DNA from: Bactericera cockerelli
Taxonomy: Eukaryota; Arthropoda; Insecta; Hemiptera; Triozidae
Assembly (NCBI GenBank): GCA_024516035.1
Contig: CM044956.1
Span: 53,425,546-53,489,545 of the forward strand
DNA length: 64,000 bases
Direction: 5' to 3'
Under the pieces are notes generated by a model that was given only the letters and a program-made list of their open reading frames with translations, was not told the origin of the DNA and ran no database searches. Within the stretch, counting starts at the first letter, position 1; each line of letters begins with the position of its first letter. The position numbers and the translations under genes are program-made. Positions 10,591-21,260 of this stretch are shown here, piece by piece.

Positions 10591-12384
10591 TAAGATTATG
10601 GGGGTGTTTTTTATGCGTCTACTTAGGAACCTAATTCTTACCATAATTTTACAGTCTTTAATTTTAAAAATCTCACCTTCAAAGCGTTTTTCTTTATTTT
10701 TCATTCTCTTAGACATTACGAATAATGAACGCCATTTCTGGAACCTTGTTCTCAACTCAACTCCTTTTTTTTTGAGCAGACATAAAAGAGATATTTAAAG
10801 TTACGAATTTGAAAACCAGGGAAACTGCTACATGAGGTGATCTACCATTTCGGGAGAAAAAGCGAACATAAAAGTACTGTACATATTATCATCACTCGTA
10901 TTTATATGAAACAAGACGCTATAGGAAAAGAAAACCACAAAAGTGTTGAAATTCTAAGAGAAATGAATATAGTACTGAGAGCGTATTTTTTTATGTGGTA
11001 ATACGCGAAGAGGAAAGAGAATAAAATGTATGCGTTGAGAGTAAATTTAGCATTCCTTTGGGGAGTACTTTACTTTGCATGATAAAAAAGCTGGAGAATA
11101 CGCCTCATGTATTACTATATCCATATTATGTAAGTACTCTTTTTCACATGTGTTACTATGTATGATACCTTTCTTTCTTTATTGCTATATTTTGAGCTGT
11201 CTTCATGTATTACTGTGTAGGTAGATTTCTTCCACCGGTCTTTATTCTTTGTAAGATGTAGGTTAGCTTTCTTCATATAGGTTCCTAAAGTAATACATTA
11301 TAACAGCCCGTTCTCTCTATCCTCATATCTAACTATTCTGATTCAGTTCCTTGGTCTTTTGGTAGGGATGATAGCTTCATGATACATGCTTATACGGGGT
11401 TCATTCGGTTTTATAAGTGTGCGCGTGTCATCTTACGCATGCAAGAGTAATTCTGAATTTTAAACAACTAGAACTGAGTTTTGGTACTTCTTACTCTGAA
11501 ATATAATATATCGATCAACTGATCAATCAATCAGTTAATTGATGAGTGGATTTAACTTTTATAAGACTAATACAAACTGCCTCAGAACCACATATGGAGG
11601 TAATCTTTGTTTAAGTTTCCAAAATAAGTTAATATCAAGGTGATCATTATTCAATTGAATTCAATTTTTTCACATTTTACCAGTACATCAGCAAACCACG
11701 AAGTACCCAGATATTAATCTGTTAACCTAGATAAGAAAATTAGTTATGTATAACAGTGGGTTGTGTGCAGTTAAACTTACCTCCTATCATAATCTGATCT
11801 TATCCATATATGATCAGTGTAGATAATATACGCACCTGTTTGTGTACATTTACTTCACAAATCCACAATCTTCATAGAACAAGATAGGTAATATTTACTC
11901 AGGTAAATACAATCTGCTAGTTTCTGGTAAATTGAATTATTGAACATGAAACCAGCGCCACGATTTGTTTCACGTTTTTACAGAGAAAAAGTTAATAAAA
12001 AATAACAACAACACTTACCTTTCTTTTAAATCTAGGTGAGAGCTTCTTAGATTGGAAATTATAAAAATTCAATTTACGAAGAAATCAGTGTAGTAAATAT
12101 TAGAAATTCTTCGCTATTATTGATTTTGGTTCCCGTGAGTTCTTCAAGTCGATTTAAAATGTTCCGAGATGTTTTTTTTCATTTATTAAAACAAAGAAAG
12201 TGAATTTGCTCTAGATTGGTTAATTTGCCTGAGATTCTATTTGTTTGTTTTGCCGGTGAAAACGGACTTTGATGGTTCAGCCGCTTCAGCGGTTATTAGA
12301 TGAGAAGAAAGCTGCTGGATTTTATTCTATCTAGATTATGTTCTCTAGTTTTATTCTTGAAGAGACGAGTGATGAGTATTTTGA
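10591..12384. other. no gene recognised
   Basis: About 1.8 kb of AT-rich, unique-looking DNA. The short frames at 10546-10798 run across the element boundary and have no protein-like features. Nothing else was recognised. Confidence 0.5.
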
Positions 12385-13280
12385 AGTGTATTTTCTGTAC
12401 TTAATCTCCCCCAATCTCGCATCAGCTGATCACAGATTAAGGATTTCTCCTCACGGCTTGTTCTTATTTCTCCTCCAATCTTAACCCGACGTTTTCGTCA
12501 GATCGAGATCAACGCCATTTTGAAATCAATTTGACTTTGAGGTTGACCTTCAGCAGATCTTTATTATTTGTTTATGTTTTCATAAATTTTCATTAAATAA
12601 ACTTTTTTGATTTTCTATCGATGACTAGGTTACTTTAAACTAGTTTAGGTATAAGGTTCTAGTTTTAATTTTGAGCCAGATTTAAGATTAGGAATTGTAC
12701 AGGTATCAAAGTTCATTGTTGATATTGAAAGTACCTTTTATTAACATCCTCAATTTACATATTTCGCCGAGAATGAATGCATAATGTACAGAATGCTAGC
12801 TCGAGTTTCCCCTTTGCATTACCTTTATTAATCTCAAGTGTACATTTGTTCTACATCTGGAAAGCAAGACGCTGTGTAGTAAGGACAATCACGTCTGAGA
12901 AATTCTCATGAAAAAAATCAAGGCAGTTTTCAATTTACAAGAGAGCACTGGTTCAAGCTGCAGTGATCGTTAACTCTGCTGTTTGTTGAATGCACCAAAT
13001 TTTCTGAACAGTCAATGGAATAGTAACTTGATTTACATCAAAATTTGAGAAAAAGTAGGTAATGAAACTCTCGCAGAAATCTATATAGTCATAATAAGGT
13101 ATTCAGATAGTTCAAATTTCCAATTCTATGAAATATTCTTATCAATCCTTATCAGTAATCTTTATTTACATTTCACTGTGAGAAGCTCCCCCTAATTTAA
13201 GTTTCTCTGATTATCGCTAGAGCGCGTCGAGGCGTTCTGATCTCTACAGATTGGGGGAGATTAAGTACAGAAAATACACT
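12385..13280. mobile_element. 896-bp element with 33-bp perfect terminal inverted repeats
   Basis: The left end AGTGTATTTTCTGTACTTAA continues TCTCCCCCAATCT. The right end is its exact complement (AGATTGGGGGAGATTAAG, then TACAGAAAATACACT). Thirty-three matching bases about 830 bases apart will not occur by chance. The interior is not palindromic and holds no ORF or transposase. Immediate flanks (TTTTGA left, TTTGGT right) show no convincing target duplication, so the superfamily is undetermined. Interpreted as a non-autonomous DNA transposon. Confidence 0.65.
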
Positions 13281-13389
13281 TTTGGTAAGATCAAACTCGA
13301 AATATAATCACAGAGTGGGCCCTTTAGTTCAGTGAATTCCAATGTCAATGCGCAAAGTGCAGCACTGTCATAAGACAAAGTAGGTAACT

Positions 13390-13690
13390 CAGGTTGTATT
13401 GCTTAGTGGTTGAGCACTCGCTTGTCATGCGGAAGGTCCCGGCTTCGATCCCCGGCGCTGACAATAAATTGTATTCAAATTTTGGTTACAGTTGTTTGTA
13501 AGGGATACCTTCCGGTCCGCTCGTGTTGACCCAGCACCTAAATGGGAAGTACTGTGTCATTTCTAGACCATTAGAGGGTAGTCATACTACGGGATGGACA
13601 GGCTACAACACAGACCACAATCGTCTACAGTAGCTCCTGTTTCATGGCTACGCTATAAAAACGGCTGTGAAACACTCATCTTTTAAAAAA
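13390..13690 (+). mobile_element. tRNA-Asp-like SINE, family D
   Basis: The head TTGCTTAGTGGTTGAGCAC (box A) and CTTCGATCCCCGGCG (box B) flank CTTGTCATG, which places GTC in the anticodon-loop position as in tRNA-Asp. The acceptor ends do not pair. The sequence continues with a long body (TTCCGGTCCGCTCGTGTTG, GACAGGCTACAACACAGACC, AAAACGGCTGTGAAACACTC) and an A-rich tail at 13684-13690. This is the structure of a SINE rather than a tRNA gene. Confidence 0.65.
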
Positions 13691-14930
13691 ATCTACAATT
13701 TTTAACTTGACAGGAGTTTCTGTGTATCTCACTTTGAAGAGGATAAGTCAAGAATTTGGTCACTATAAATATCAAATTATGTGAATTTAATAATCTGGAA
13801 TTCAGGTACATTTTTGACAATTAAGAACAAGTTTTTGTGTTGTGAAAACGAATCAACATATTAATATTAATTAGGTATCTGTGTATGTTGGGCACTAACA
13901 AATTTAATCTTCATGATTGGAAATATAATGACCAAAGAGAATATAAAACGAATAACCAGTTTCATGAACAAGTTATAGAGGTAGTTAAACAGGCCTGGTC
14001 AACAATCGATCCGGATAATCAATAATGTCACACCAAAAAATTCAACATGCACTGATATCAATTTGTAAGAAGATATAGGGTTCGGTATTTCCAAATACCT
14101 ATGTGTAAATATTAAAGTACATATAAATATAATACAAAAATAAATTAGGCTTAAAAAGCATAGAAATCACGACGAAAGTATAGCAGCCTTCTTGCTCGAA
14201 TGATGATTTTCCTGTATTTAGATTATTAGTAATGTTGGGTAAAAATAATTATTAATTGGCAAGGTCGTGGATGTATTTTTTACAAAACAAATTTATGGAA
14301 TTATTCTTAAAAGCTGAGTCCAGTGCTTTCTTCTCCTATCTTGAAATTTCCTCATCATGGATCCTTACGTCAAAAGTATAATTACAGAAAATATAATCAA
14401 TGAATGGGCGCCTCAGAGGAACACTGCCTGGCTAGTAGCAAATTTCCTTGATGACCCATGAAATAGATATCTCAATGCATTAATTTCTCGTGAGATCTCA
14501 CTAACCATGGATCAAGAGGTCGCCGGTCGTTCCGCGCTATTATGGCAATTAAAACCCGCATGTACATAAGTGGTCATTAGTGTTTCACTAACTCAGCTGC
14601 CTTGACTGGTAACTGGATTCTTGGCAGGCTTTCTGTTTTCAACAAACTCCGTATTGTCATGACTCATGAGTAAAATTGAGTATTTTTGAGAAAAAAAAAC
14701 TTGATGGAATAATATATACATAATAATTCCCTGTCCGTGAGATAGGTATTGATAAATAAATCACGGTGGTGAGAGGATGGAATAATGTCTTGTATTGATC
14801 AATAAAAAGGCCAAAAAACAAAGTGTAACGGTTGTGAACACAGCCCGCAATGTCCCTGGTCCAGAGATCCTGAGTTTGATTTCGAGTTGAATTTTGTAAC
14901 AAAAAATCTGTCCCCTCGAAACACATTTCT
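13690..14930. other. no gene recognised; weak tRNA-like head at 14820-14893
   Basis: At 14820-14893 the plus strand has GTGTAACGGTTGTGAACAC (box-A-like) and GAGTTTGATTTCGAG (box-B-like), a decayed tRNA-type promoter that could be a SINE relic. The rest is AT-rich with no gene. Confidence 0.35.
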
Positions 14931-14934
14931 TGAA

Positions 14935-15215
14935 GATGAAAAAAGAAGAAGAAAGGAGGAGATGGAGAAAGATTCGGTGTGGAGAGGAATAGGATAATGC
15001 AGAAGGAGAATCAGGAGGAGAAGGAGGAGGATTCGATGCGGAGATGAATATGATAATGGAAGAGGAGGAGGAGGATGAAAAGGAGAAGGAGGAGGATAAT
15101 GAGGAGTAGAAGGAAGAGAAAGAGAAGGATGCGATATGGAGATGAATAGGATAATGGATCAGGAAGAGAAGAAAGAGGAGAAGGAAAACTTAAAGTAGAG
15201 CGAGAAACTGACGAG
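14935..15215. repeat. purine-rich low-complexity tract (GGA/GAA)
   Basis: About 280 bases of GAGGA/GAAGGA with related internal segments (GGAGATGAATA(G/T)GATAATGG near 15040 and 15137), so it grew by duplication. It gives spurious minus-strand frames. Confidence 0.9.
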
Positions 15216-15239
15216 AGATGAGAAGAAGAGCTTGCTAAG

Positions 15240-16440
15240 CAAATCAAAATAGTTTTTTATTATTCTTTAGAAAAAAAATTCAACAGACTTTATAATTTTA
15301 ATTTTCTCAAGAAAACTCATCTCTTTAGAATGCCCTGAAGGATTGGTCTTAGCTTCTTCCTTTCTAGACTAATAAAGTGCACTGTTAATTTTTCTGCGAG
15401 CTTTTTTTTTTTAGCAATACAGTTTGACTCGACTAAAGAAATATTCATGATTTTATTAAGAACACTGCAACTGTTTTTACTTCCGAAACAGGAATAGGAG
15501 TAGTAAATCCAGGGGTACACCAAAATTTGAAGAAAATTATTATTATTTATATTTAAACTAGTGATGCTGAGTAATCCTGGCCCTATTCAGGCTGTGCGTG
15601 GTTATTTTGAGTAGCTTCGTTTGTGATTTAATGATTTTCTAGGCCCCTTACATCAAGCTATGACTGTTTGACTAGAACTAGTAATGAGGACTAAAAGGTC
15701 TGAAACTGTTGTCCAAATATTGTCCTGTCCCATGTCTCACCCAATGTGAAAAAGGCCCTGAAGTGCCTCAAACTATATTAATTATTTTCGGTGAAATTTC
15801 TTCAATTTAAACATTACTAAATAACATTAAAAAAATCTTTCGTGAGGAAGCTATGAGGCATGATTTTCTTTCTGAGAAACATTTACTCATCTTCTTCATC
15901 CCCTTTTGGCAAATTCCTTAGAGATTACTCCTAGGATCCTAATCAGAAATTTTCTTGCAAAACAAGTTCCAACTTTTCCTGCAGTGAAAGTTCCTACAGA
16001 GGTAGAGCTCACCCTGACCCTACACAGTCCAGTTTCTGAGACCTTCATGATTGAAAATCAAAGTTAAAATTAACTTTGTTAACTTTGAAAATAAATATTT
16101 TCTTGAAATAATGATAAATGAACAACATTAGTAGAACCAGCATGGTCGACACAAAGTATTACCACTATTTTTTTCAAGTAATAGATTTCAAGTTTTTTTT
16201 TTAATTTTAAATTAATGAACGGGTACCACCCAGTTTTCACAACTTCCCTATCTTCTTCTAATATAAAATAAAACTTTAGGTCTAATAAAATAAAATAATA
16301 TCTAAAACTAAGGTCTAATAACAAAAAATGTAGTTCAATTTTTTTTCATCTGATTTAATATGCCTTAAAAAAAATATGCCTTTCAAAATATGTGTTGCAA
16401 TGTTGCAGATTCCTATCCTATATTGGTATTATCAATATCT
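15240..16440. other. no gene recognised; 5S-SINE fragment at 15562-15620
   Basis: GTGATGCTGAGTAATCCTGG then CCCTATTCAGGCTG and GAGTAGCTTCG match the body of the 5S SINE at 36680-36893, so this is a decayed fragment. The remainder is AT-rich without a supported gene. Confidence 0.45.
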
Positions 16441-16444
16441 CTAC

Positions 16445-16560
16445 CAACCTAGCTTGATTGATAAGGTGGCGAACTTGTAACCATAGGTAGGTAGTTCGAG
16501 TCCCAAGTTCAGCAAAGATTTAGTAAAGCAGTTTGAGTAATTGTGATATGACATGAACAA
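16445..16560 (+). mobile_element. tRNA-derived SINE, family A
   Basis: The head has GGTAGTTCGAGTCCCAAG (B box), then AGCAAAGATTTAGTAAAGC and TTTGAGTAATTGTGATATGA, as in the 539-665 copy but in forward orientation. Divergent, so an older insertion. Confidence 0.65.
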
Positions 16561-16639
16561 AAAATATGTTAACTTTATATTCAATCTCTCCTATTTTGAC
16601 ATGCTATTACCTTGTTTCAGAACTTTAACTCAAAGTTCT

Positions 16640-16850
16640 TTTCTCCTTTATCCACCTCTATCCAATGTAAACAATGTCAGACGGTGTCCAGGCCACTTAC
16701 CATCCGGAAAATCCAACTCATTCCTCCTGAGCCACAGTGCAGCAGAGTTTAGATTTGCATCCCGGTGGGGCCCCAGGGAATCTGGGAATTCATTTATACA
16801 GCTTTGTTTGTCTACGAGGAGAAAAAATCGAAGAGTTTTACATTTGTTTA
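16640..16850 (-). other. GC-richer unique segment with donor-like site
   Basis: This stretch is richer in G+C than its flanks and open on the minus strand from about 16800 to 16690. There it reads ...NSAALWLRRNELDFPDG and runs into GGATGGTAAGTGG, a good splice-donor match. No acceptor or homology was recognised, so it may be a lone exon or a piece of an unrecognised repeat. Confidence 0.2.
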
Positions 16851-16902
16851 GGTGCCAAAAGGATATGCGTATCCCATATACAATTGTACATATACAGTCA
16901 TA

Positions 16903-17791
16903 TACAGGGTGAGCATAAAGTCTCACCCCACCCCCCGTATCTCGAGAATGGCTGAAAATACAAGAAAAATCAAAAACCCGTATTCCTTTATTTTTAGGGG
17001 GATTGATTTTCAGCCTAAAAAAATTTGCCTACACGGCCCCAGTCAGGCTGGGCATGGACCAACTTTAAAATCTTAAATAGAATGGTATGTCTTCAGGCAT
17101 ATTGTTTTAAAGGTCTTATTAAAAGAAGTTCATAACAACAAATTTCAGTGAGCTACGACTTACCGTTCTCGAGATACAGGGTCGGACGTGCTGCGTAATA
17201 TCCATATATTTTGACCTTAATCTCGTTAACCGTAAATTATGGAGAAAATTTTTCTTGTTAATAATAACTCCTTATGGCAGGACCTTTCGAACAAGTTAAA
17301 ACTTGATTTGTTTTTGTGTTAAATTTTTTTCGACTGTTCGTCCGGCTGGCTGACGAAACCGACCAGAAACGAACATCAATAGAGTATGTCGAGTTTTAAC
17401 TTGTTCGACAGGTCTTGCCATAAGGAGTTATTATTAACAAGAAAAAAATTCTCCATAATTTACGGTTAACGAGATACAGGTCAAAATATATGGATATTAC
17501 GAAGGACGTCTGACCCTGTATCTCAAGAACGGTAAGTCGTAGCTCACTGAAATTTGTTGTTATGAACTTCTCTCAATAAGACCTTTAAAACAATATGCCA
17601 CAAGACATACCATTCTATTTAAGATTTTAAAGTTGGTCCATTCCCAGCCTGACTGGGGCCGTGTAAGCAATTTTTTTTAGCTGAAAATCTACTCCCCTAA
17701 AAATAAAGGAATACGAGTTTTTGCGTTTTCTTGTATTTTCAACCATTCTTGAGATACGGGGGGTGGGGTGAGACTTTATGCTCACCCTGTA
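16903..17791. mobile_element. 889-bp foldback element, CAGGGTGAGC ends (TA target)
   Basis: The ends TACAGGGTGAGCATAAAGTC and its inverse are flanked by TA (16901-16902 and 17792-17793). Arms of about 400 bases pair almost throughout, around a spacer of roughly 86 bases (17305-17390). A second copy is at 44681-45567. TA duplication and CAGGGTG ends fit a non-autonomous Tc1/mariner-type element. The plus-strand ORFs across 16553-17076 run through this boundary and are artefacts. Confidence 0.9.
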
Positions 17792-17793
17792 TA

Positions 17794-18239
17794 TACAGGG
17801 TGGTCCAGAAAGTTTGCACCAAAATGATAGGGGTAATAAAAGAGACCATTTCCAACAAAAATATTCCCGGACATTTTCCTTTATTTTTTGTCGTTTTCAA
17901 AATGGCGGCCAATACGTGTGTTTTTCAAATATTCCGACTTTAGTTGGCTCTTGATTTTTTTATTTTTTTCTGTACCACCTAGAAAAAAACGGATTGCATT
18001 TTTGAATTGAAAATAAAATTTTAATTAAAATAAGTTAAATTAACCCGTTCAATGTTTTAATGATCATGCTCATTTAGGCTGTCAACGTTCAGAACGCACG
18101 TATTTGAAAAACACACGTTTTGGCCGCCATTTTGAAAATGACAAAATAATAAAGGAAAATGTCCGGGAATATTTTTGTTGGAAATGGTCTCTTTTATTAC
18201 CGCTATCATTTTGGTGCAAACTTTCTGGACCACCCTGTA
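17794..18239. mobile_element. 446-bp foldback element, CAGGGTGGTCC ends (TA target)
   Basis: Starts TACAGGGTGGTCCAGAAAGT and ends with its inverse. Arms are about 140 bases, including TTTTCAAAATGGCGGCC and its inverse, with a spacer of about 165 bases. It abuts the preceding element, so the two share the single TA at 17792-17793; TA also follows at 18240-18241. Non-autonomous, no transposase. Confidence 0.9.
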
Positions 18240-18359
18240 TACATATGAAACTAGGTACAAAACATACGGATTAAATAAAACACTTTAAACCATTCGTGAT
18301 GATAGTTTTCCGTTTTGAAAATCAAACAAAGAGGCATGGAAGTTAGTTAGCCTCTTTGT

Positions 18360-18576
18360 GATTCAATCGATATCGCGTTGAATACACCTGTTCTCGTAGG
18401 ATCAGCGAAATTAAGCAACGTCCAGCGAAGTGAAGACTTCGTGATGTTCGCATTCCGGCCCAACCCAGACTGGGTGAGATTAATGTGGTTAGCAGGTTTG
18501 TGAGTTTCCTGAGCATAGAGGGTAGTAACACCCTCGTCGTGATATGACCATGCAGTTGAAAGCGACGTTAAACCCA
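18360..18576 (+). mobile_element. 5S rRNA-derived SINE, best-preserved head
   Basis: The head GCGTTGAATACACCTGTTCT, then CGTAGGATCAGCGAAATTA and AGCAACGTCCAGCG, aligns base by base with 5S rRNA (GCTGAATACATCGGTTCTCG..., ACCGAAATTAAGCAGCGTC). The non-5S body has GCATTCCGGCCCAACCCAG, CTGGGTGAGATTAATG and AACACCCTCGTCGTGATATG. It ends CATGCAGTTGAAAGCGACG, TTAAACCC and a T-rich stretch. The 5S internal promoter would drive pol III transcription. Confidence 0.85.
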
Positions 18577-18744
18577 TTTTTTTTTTTAATAGTAGCTATT
18601 TTTTTTTTTTTATAGCAAAAACGATTTGGTCGCTTGGATCAAATTTTTGTACCGTGAACTTCAACTTCATTAGTGTTCGAATCTCAGACTTGATGTTGCA
18701 AAAGTTTCTGTGAAAATTCACACAAAATATAATTTAAGAATGCC

Positions 18745-18810
18745 CTCAAAGATAAGGCTGTGATATTGCCATGCAGTTGAAAGCGACGGTAAACCCAAAT
18801 TAAAAAAAAA
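18745..18810 (+). mobile_element. 5S-SINE 3' end fragment
   Basis: GTGATATTGCCATGCAGTTG then AAAGCGACGGTAAACCC and an A tract. This is the same 3' terminus as the 18360-18576 copy, without the 5S head. Confidence 0.7.
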
Positions 18811-18999
18811 ATATCATGGTGAAATAAGCAAAAGAGAACTTGTAATGTATCAAACCTGTCATATAAGAAACCATCCAATATGACTTCCCTTATAACCTTC
18901 AAAAGAATGTAAAGAAGAAGAATTAATTTGTTATTGTTGTGATTTCCTCTGTGTTCTAACTATGGAAATGTAACCGATTTTATGAGACAGGTTCATTAA

Positions 19000-19210
19000 T
19001 AATAATAGCACTCTTTAGTGCAAGGTGACCAGACTGGGTTAATGCTCAAAGCATTTTCTACCACCTAACCCTCAGAGTCTTATGATTATGTGATCACAGA
19101 GTCAAATGAATGAGGAAAAGTTCATGCACTGGGTGGGATTCGAACCAACAGATCCTTACGCTACCTGGATTTCTGGATTAGCAGACTAGATACCAGATGA
19201 AGTGCACTAC
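19000..19210 (-). mobile_element. tRNA-derived SINE, family B
   Basis: Shares TTAATGCTCAAAGCATTTTC, TACCACCTAACCCTCAGAG and CTTACGCTACCTGGATT with the 3740-3945 copy. It has a small duplication (GGATTTCTGGATTAGCAGAC) near the head. Confidence 0.7.
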
Positions 19211-19399
19211 ATTGCACACGATACGTTAAGTTATCTCCATTACTTCTTCCATCCATCATAATATATTAGTATACAGGGTCCAGACTTCCACACTCAATAT
19301 ACAATACATAAGTTTAGATGCGTTTCACCATCAGGACATAAAGTGCACGGTCAGCTGATGTCAGAAAATAAATATCATGAAAACAAAATAAGTTTACAT

Positions 19400-19660
19400 G
19401 AAAAAAAGAAAGAAAGAGATATTGGAGAGGAGGTGGGGGAGGGGAAGTGTGGGAGAGAGAGATGAAGAGGAGGAGGGAGAGTGGGAGAGATAAAGTTTGA
19501 TAAAGTCATAAAACAAGAAAAGTGTAAACCTTTTCGCATGAGATGAGTGAAGAAAATAAGAAAAAAAGAGATGAGAAAAGACTAGAGGAAAAAGAGAAAG
19601 AGATAGATAGTTAGTGAGAGAGCGAGAGAGAGAGAGAGAGAGAGAGAGAAAAACATAATT
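19400..19660. repeat. purine-rich / (AG)n low complexity
   Basis: Blocks of GGAGAGGAGGTGGGGGAGGG and GAGAGA, ending in a clean (AG)n of about 35 bases near 19615-19650. No coding evidence. Confidence 0.9.
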
Positions 19661-19910
19661 ACAATGGAGAACAATTTCATTAGCTGTTGATAAAAGTAAT
19701 AAGAGGAGGTAGAGGAAGATTTATGGAATCGAAGAAGAGCTATGTGAGGTAGGAGATAAAATAGAAGAAGAAGAAAAATGAAATGATGACATGATGACAT
19801 GAAGGGGATAAATAAGGTTATATGAAATAAGAAAATAATAATGTTACACCCAAAGAGGTTTGTAGCTCAGAAAGGATAGAAGAAAGAATTAAAAAGAAAC
19901 AATAAATTTA

Positions 19911-20045
19911 TAGTTATCATATTTGTGTTAATCACTTTCGTGATATCACGACTACTCAAACTCGCTTTACTAAATCTAACCTGAAACCACCGATCTCCAG
20001 ATTACGAGTCCGCCGCCTTATCGATCAAGCTACTGAAGTCGGTAA
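19911..20045 (-). mobile_element. tRNA-derived SINE, family A
   Basis: Contains TTATCATATTTGTGTTAATC, ACAACTACTCAAACTCGC and ATCGATCAAGCTACTGAAG, as in the other copies. AAATT(T)ATAGTT is present on both sides and is a probable target duplication of about 11 bases. Confidence 0.7.
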
Positions 20046-20051
20046 AATTAT

Positions 20052-20245
20052 AGTTGGCACGGTGACAACATCAGGGTTCGTGAGACCGCTAAGGTAAAGA
20101 AAGGCAACCTCCAGCGAGGTTTGAACTCCATGGGTAACCCTTGTAATTCTGGACATTACCTCACACAGCCCAACCCAGGCTGTGTCAGGTTAATGAAGCT
20201 GTTTATGATTTTCCAGTGAATGGAGCGTAAACGTTAGAACTAAAA
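20052..20245 (+). mobile_element. 5S rRNA-derived SINE, degenerate head
   Basis: The head (GGGTTCGTGAGACCGCTAAG, AGGCAACCTCCAGCGAGG) is a decayed version of the 5S-like region. The body CCCAACCCAGGCTGTGTCAG and CCAGTGAATGGAGCGTAAAC matches the family. Confidence 0.6.
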
Positions 20246-20249
20246 CCAT

Positions 20250-21260
20250 GACCGTTATGTTTAAGAAGCGTTAAGACAAAAAAATAACAAGAAGTCCACA
20301 GGAAAAAAACGATAGAAATAACGAAGAACCTCAAGGAAGAATGATAAAAGTAAGCAATGCAAAAGTTGCAAAGGTAATTCTAATTAAAATTAACCTTAGC
20401 GTAAAACTAAATGACCCCAGAGTCTCGCAAAGGTCTAAGCAACGTTCCAAGGTAATCAGAATTTCTCATAACAGCGTAGCCTTTGCTGGAAACAACCATT
20501 TAGTTCCCTGTTTGAACTCAACTGTAAATGACATTGTCTCTCTCTCTATTAATCCAATGTCTCTCTCTCACTCTTACTTCTCTGTAAATCTATTTTCCGT
20601 CTCCCTCTGTATCTCTCTTCCTCATCTCTGAGGACAATGATTATTTTCCAGGAAGCGACTTACCCCCGGACCTTTTTGAAGATATAAATTGAAACTTTCT
20701 GTTTACAGCAAGATGAGAATTAGAAAGACAGATGGAGTGGTAGATGGGGACATTGAGATAGAAAGGGAGAAAGAGAAAAGGAGAGAGGATTGGGAATTGA
20801 GAGAGACTGAGAGAGAGAGAAAATTAAAAGAAAGAAGTAGAGGAAGGAAGTCGATGAGGAAGACGTGTATAAAGATGTAGAGAAGGTGGGAGTGATGCGG
20901 AGATGGAAAGGGAAGGAAAAGCTAGAGAAAGAGAGAGAGGTGAGTGAAAAGGGAGATAGGTTGAGGTGCCGAAAACAAGATAGAAAACGAAGGGATAGTA
21001 GGAAATATTTAAAAGAGAGACTGGGAGTAAGATGAGAAAGAGAAAGAGAGAGTCAGGGGTAAGAGCGGAGGAAGAAAATGAAAAAAAGAGAGTTGGGGGA
21101 TAGAGAGGAAGGAGAGAAAAATGAGAGATTTGGTGGTAAGAGAGGAGGGAGAAAAAGAAAAAGAGAGAGTTGGGGGATAGAGCGGGGGGAGGTATGGAAA
21201 GAGGACTCAGAGGGAGGAGATAGAGAAGGAGAGTTAGATAGAGGAGAAAGCATATTCTGA
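20250..21260. repeat. CT-rich then purine-rich low-complexity DNA; no gene
   Basis: CT-rich near 20535-20625, then strongly purine-rich from about 20690 to 21250, with duplicated blocks (AGAGAGTTGGGGGATAGAG at about 21087 and 21163). Charged open frames on plus (RERE/KREK-rich) follow from base composition and are not called genes. Confidence 0.8.

Noticed and set aside
13395..13462. tRNA-Asp gene
   Set aside because: Boxes A and B and a GTC loop are present, but the acceptor stem does not pair and a SINE body with an A tail follows.
18370..18450. Functional 5S rRNA gene
   Set aside because: Only about the first 65 bases of 5S match, followed by an unrelated body shared by other dispersed copies.
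20689..21260. Charged RE/KE-rich ORFs on plus
   Set aside because: They follow from purine-rich low complexity; the frames overlap on both strands.
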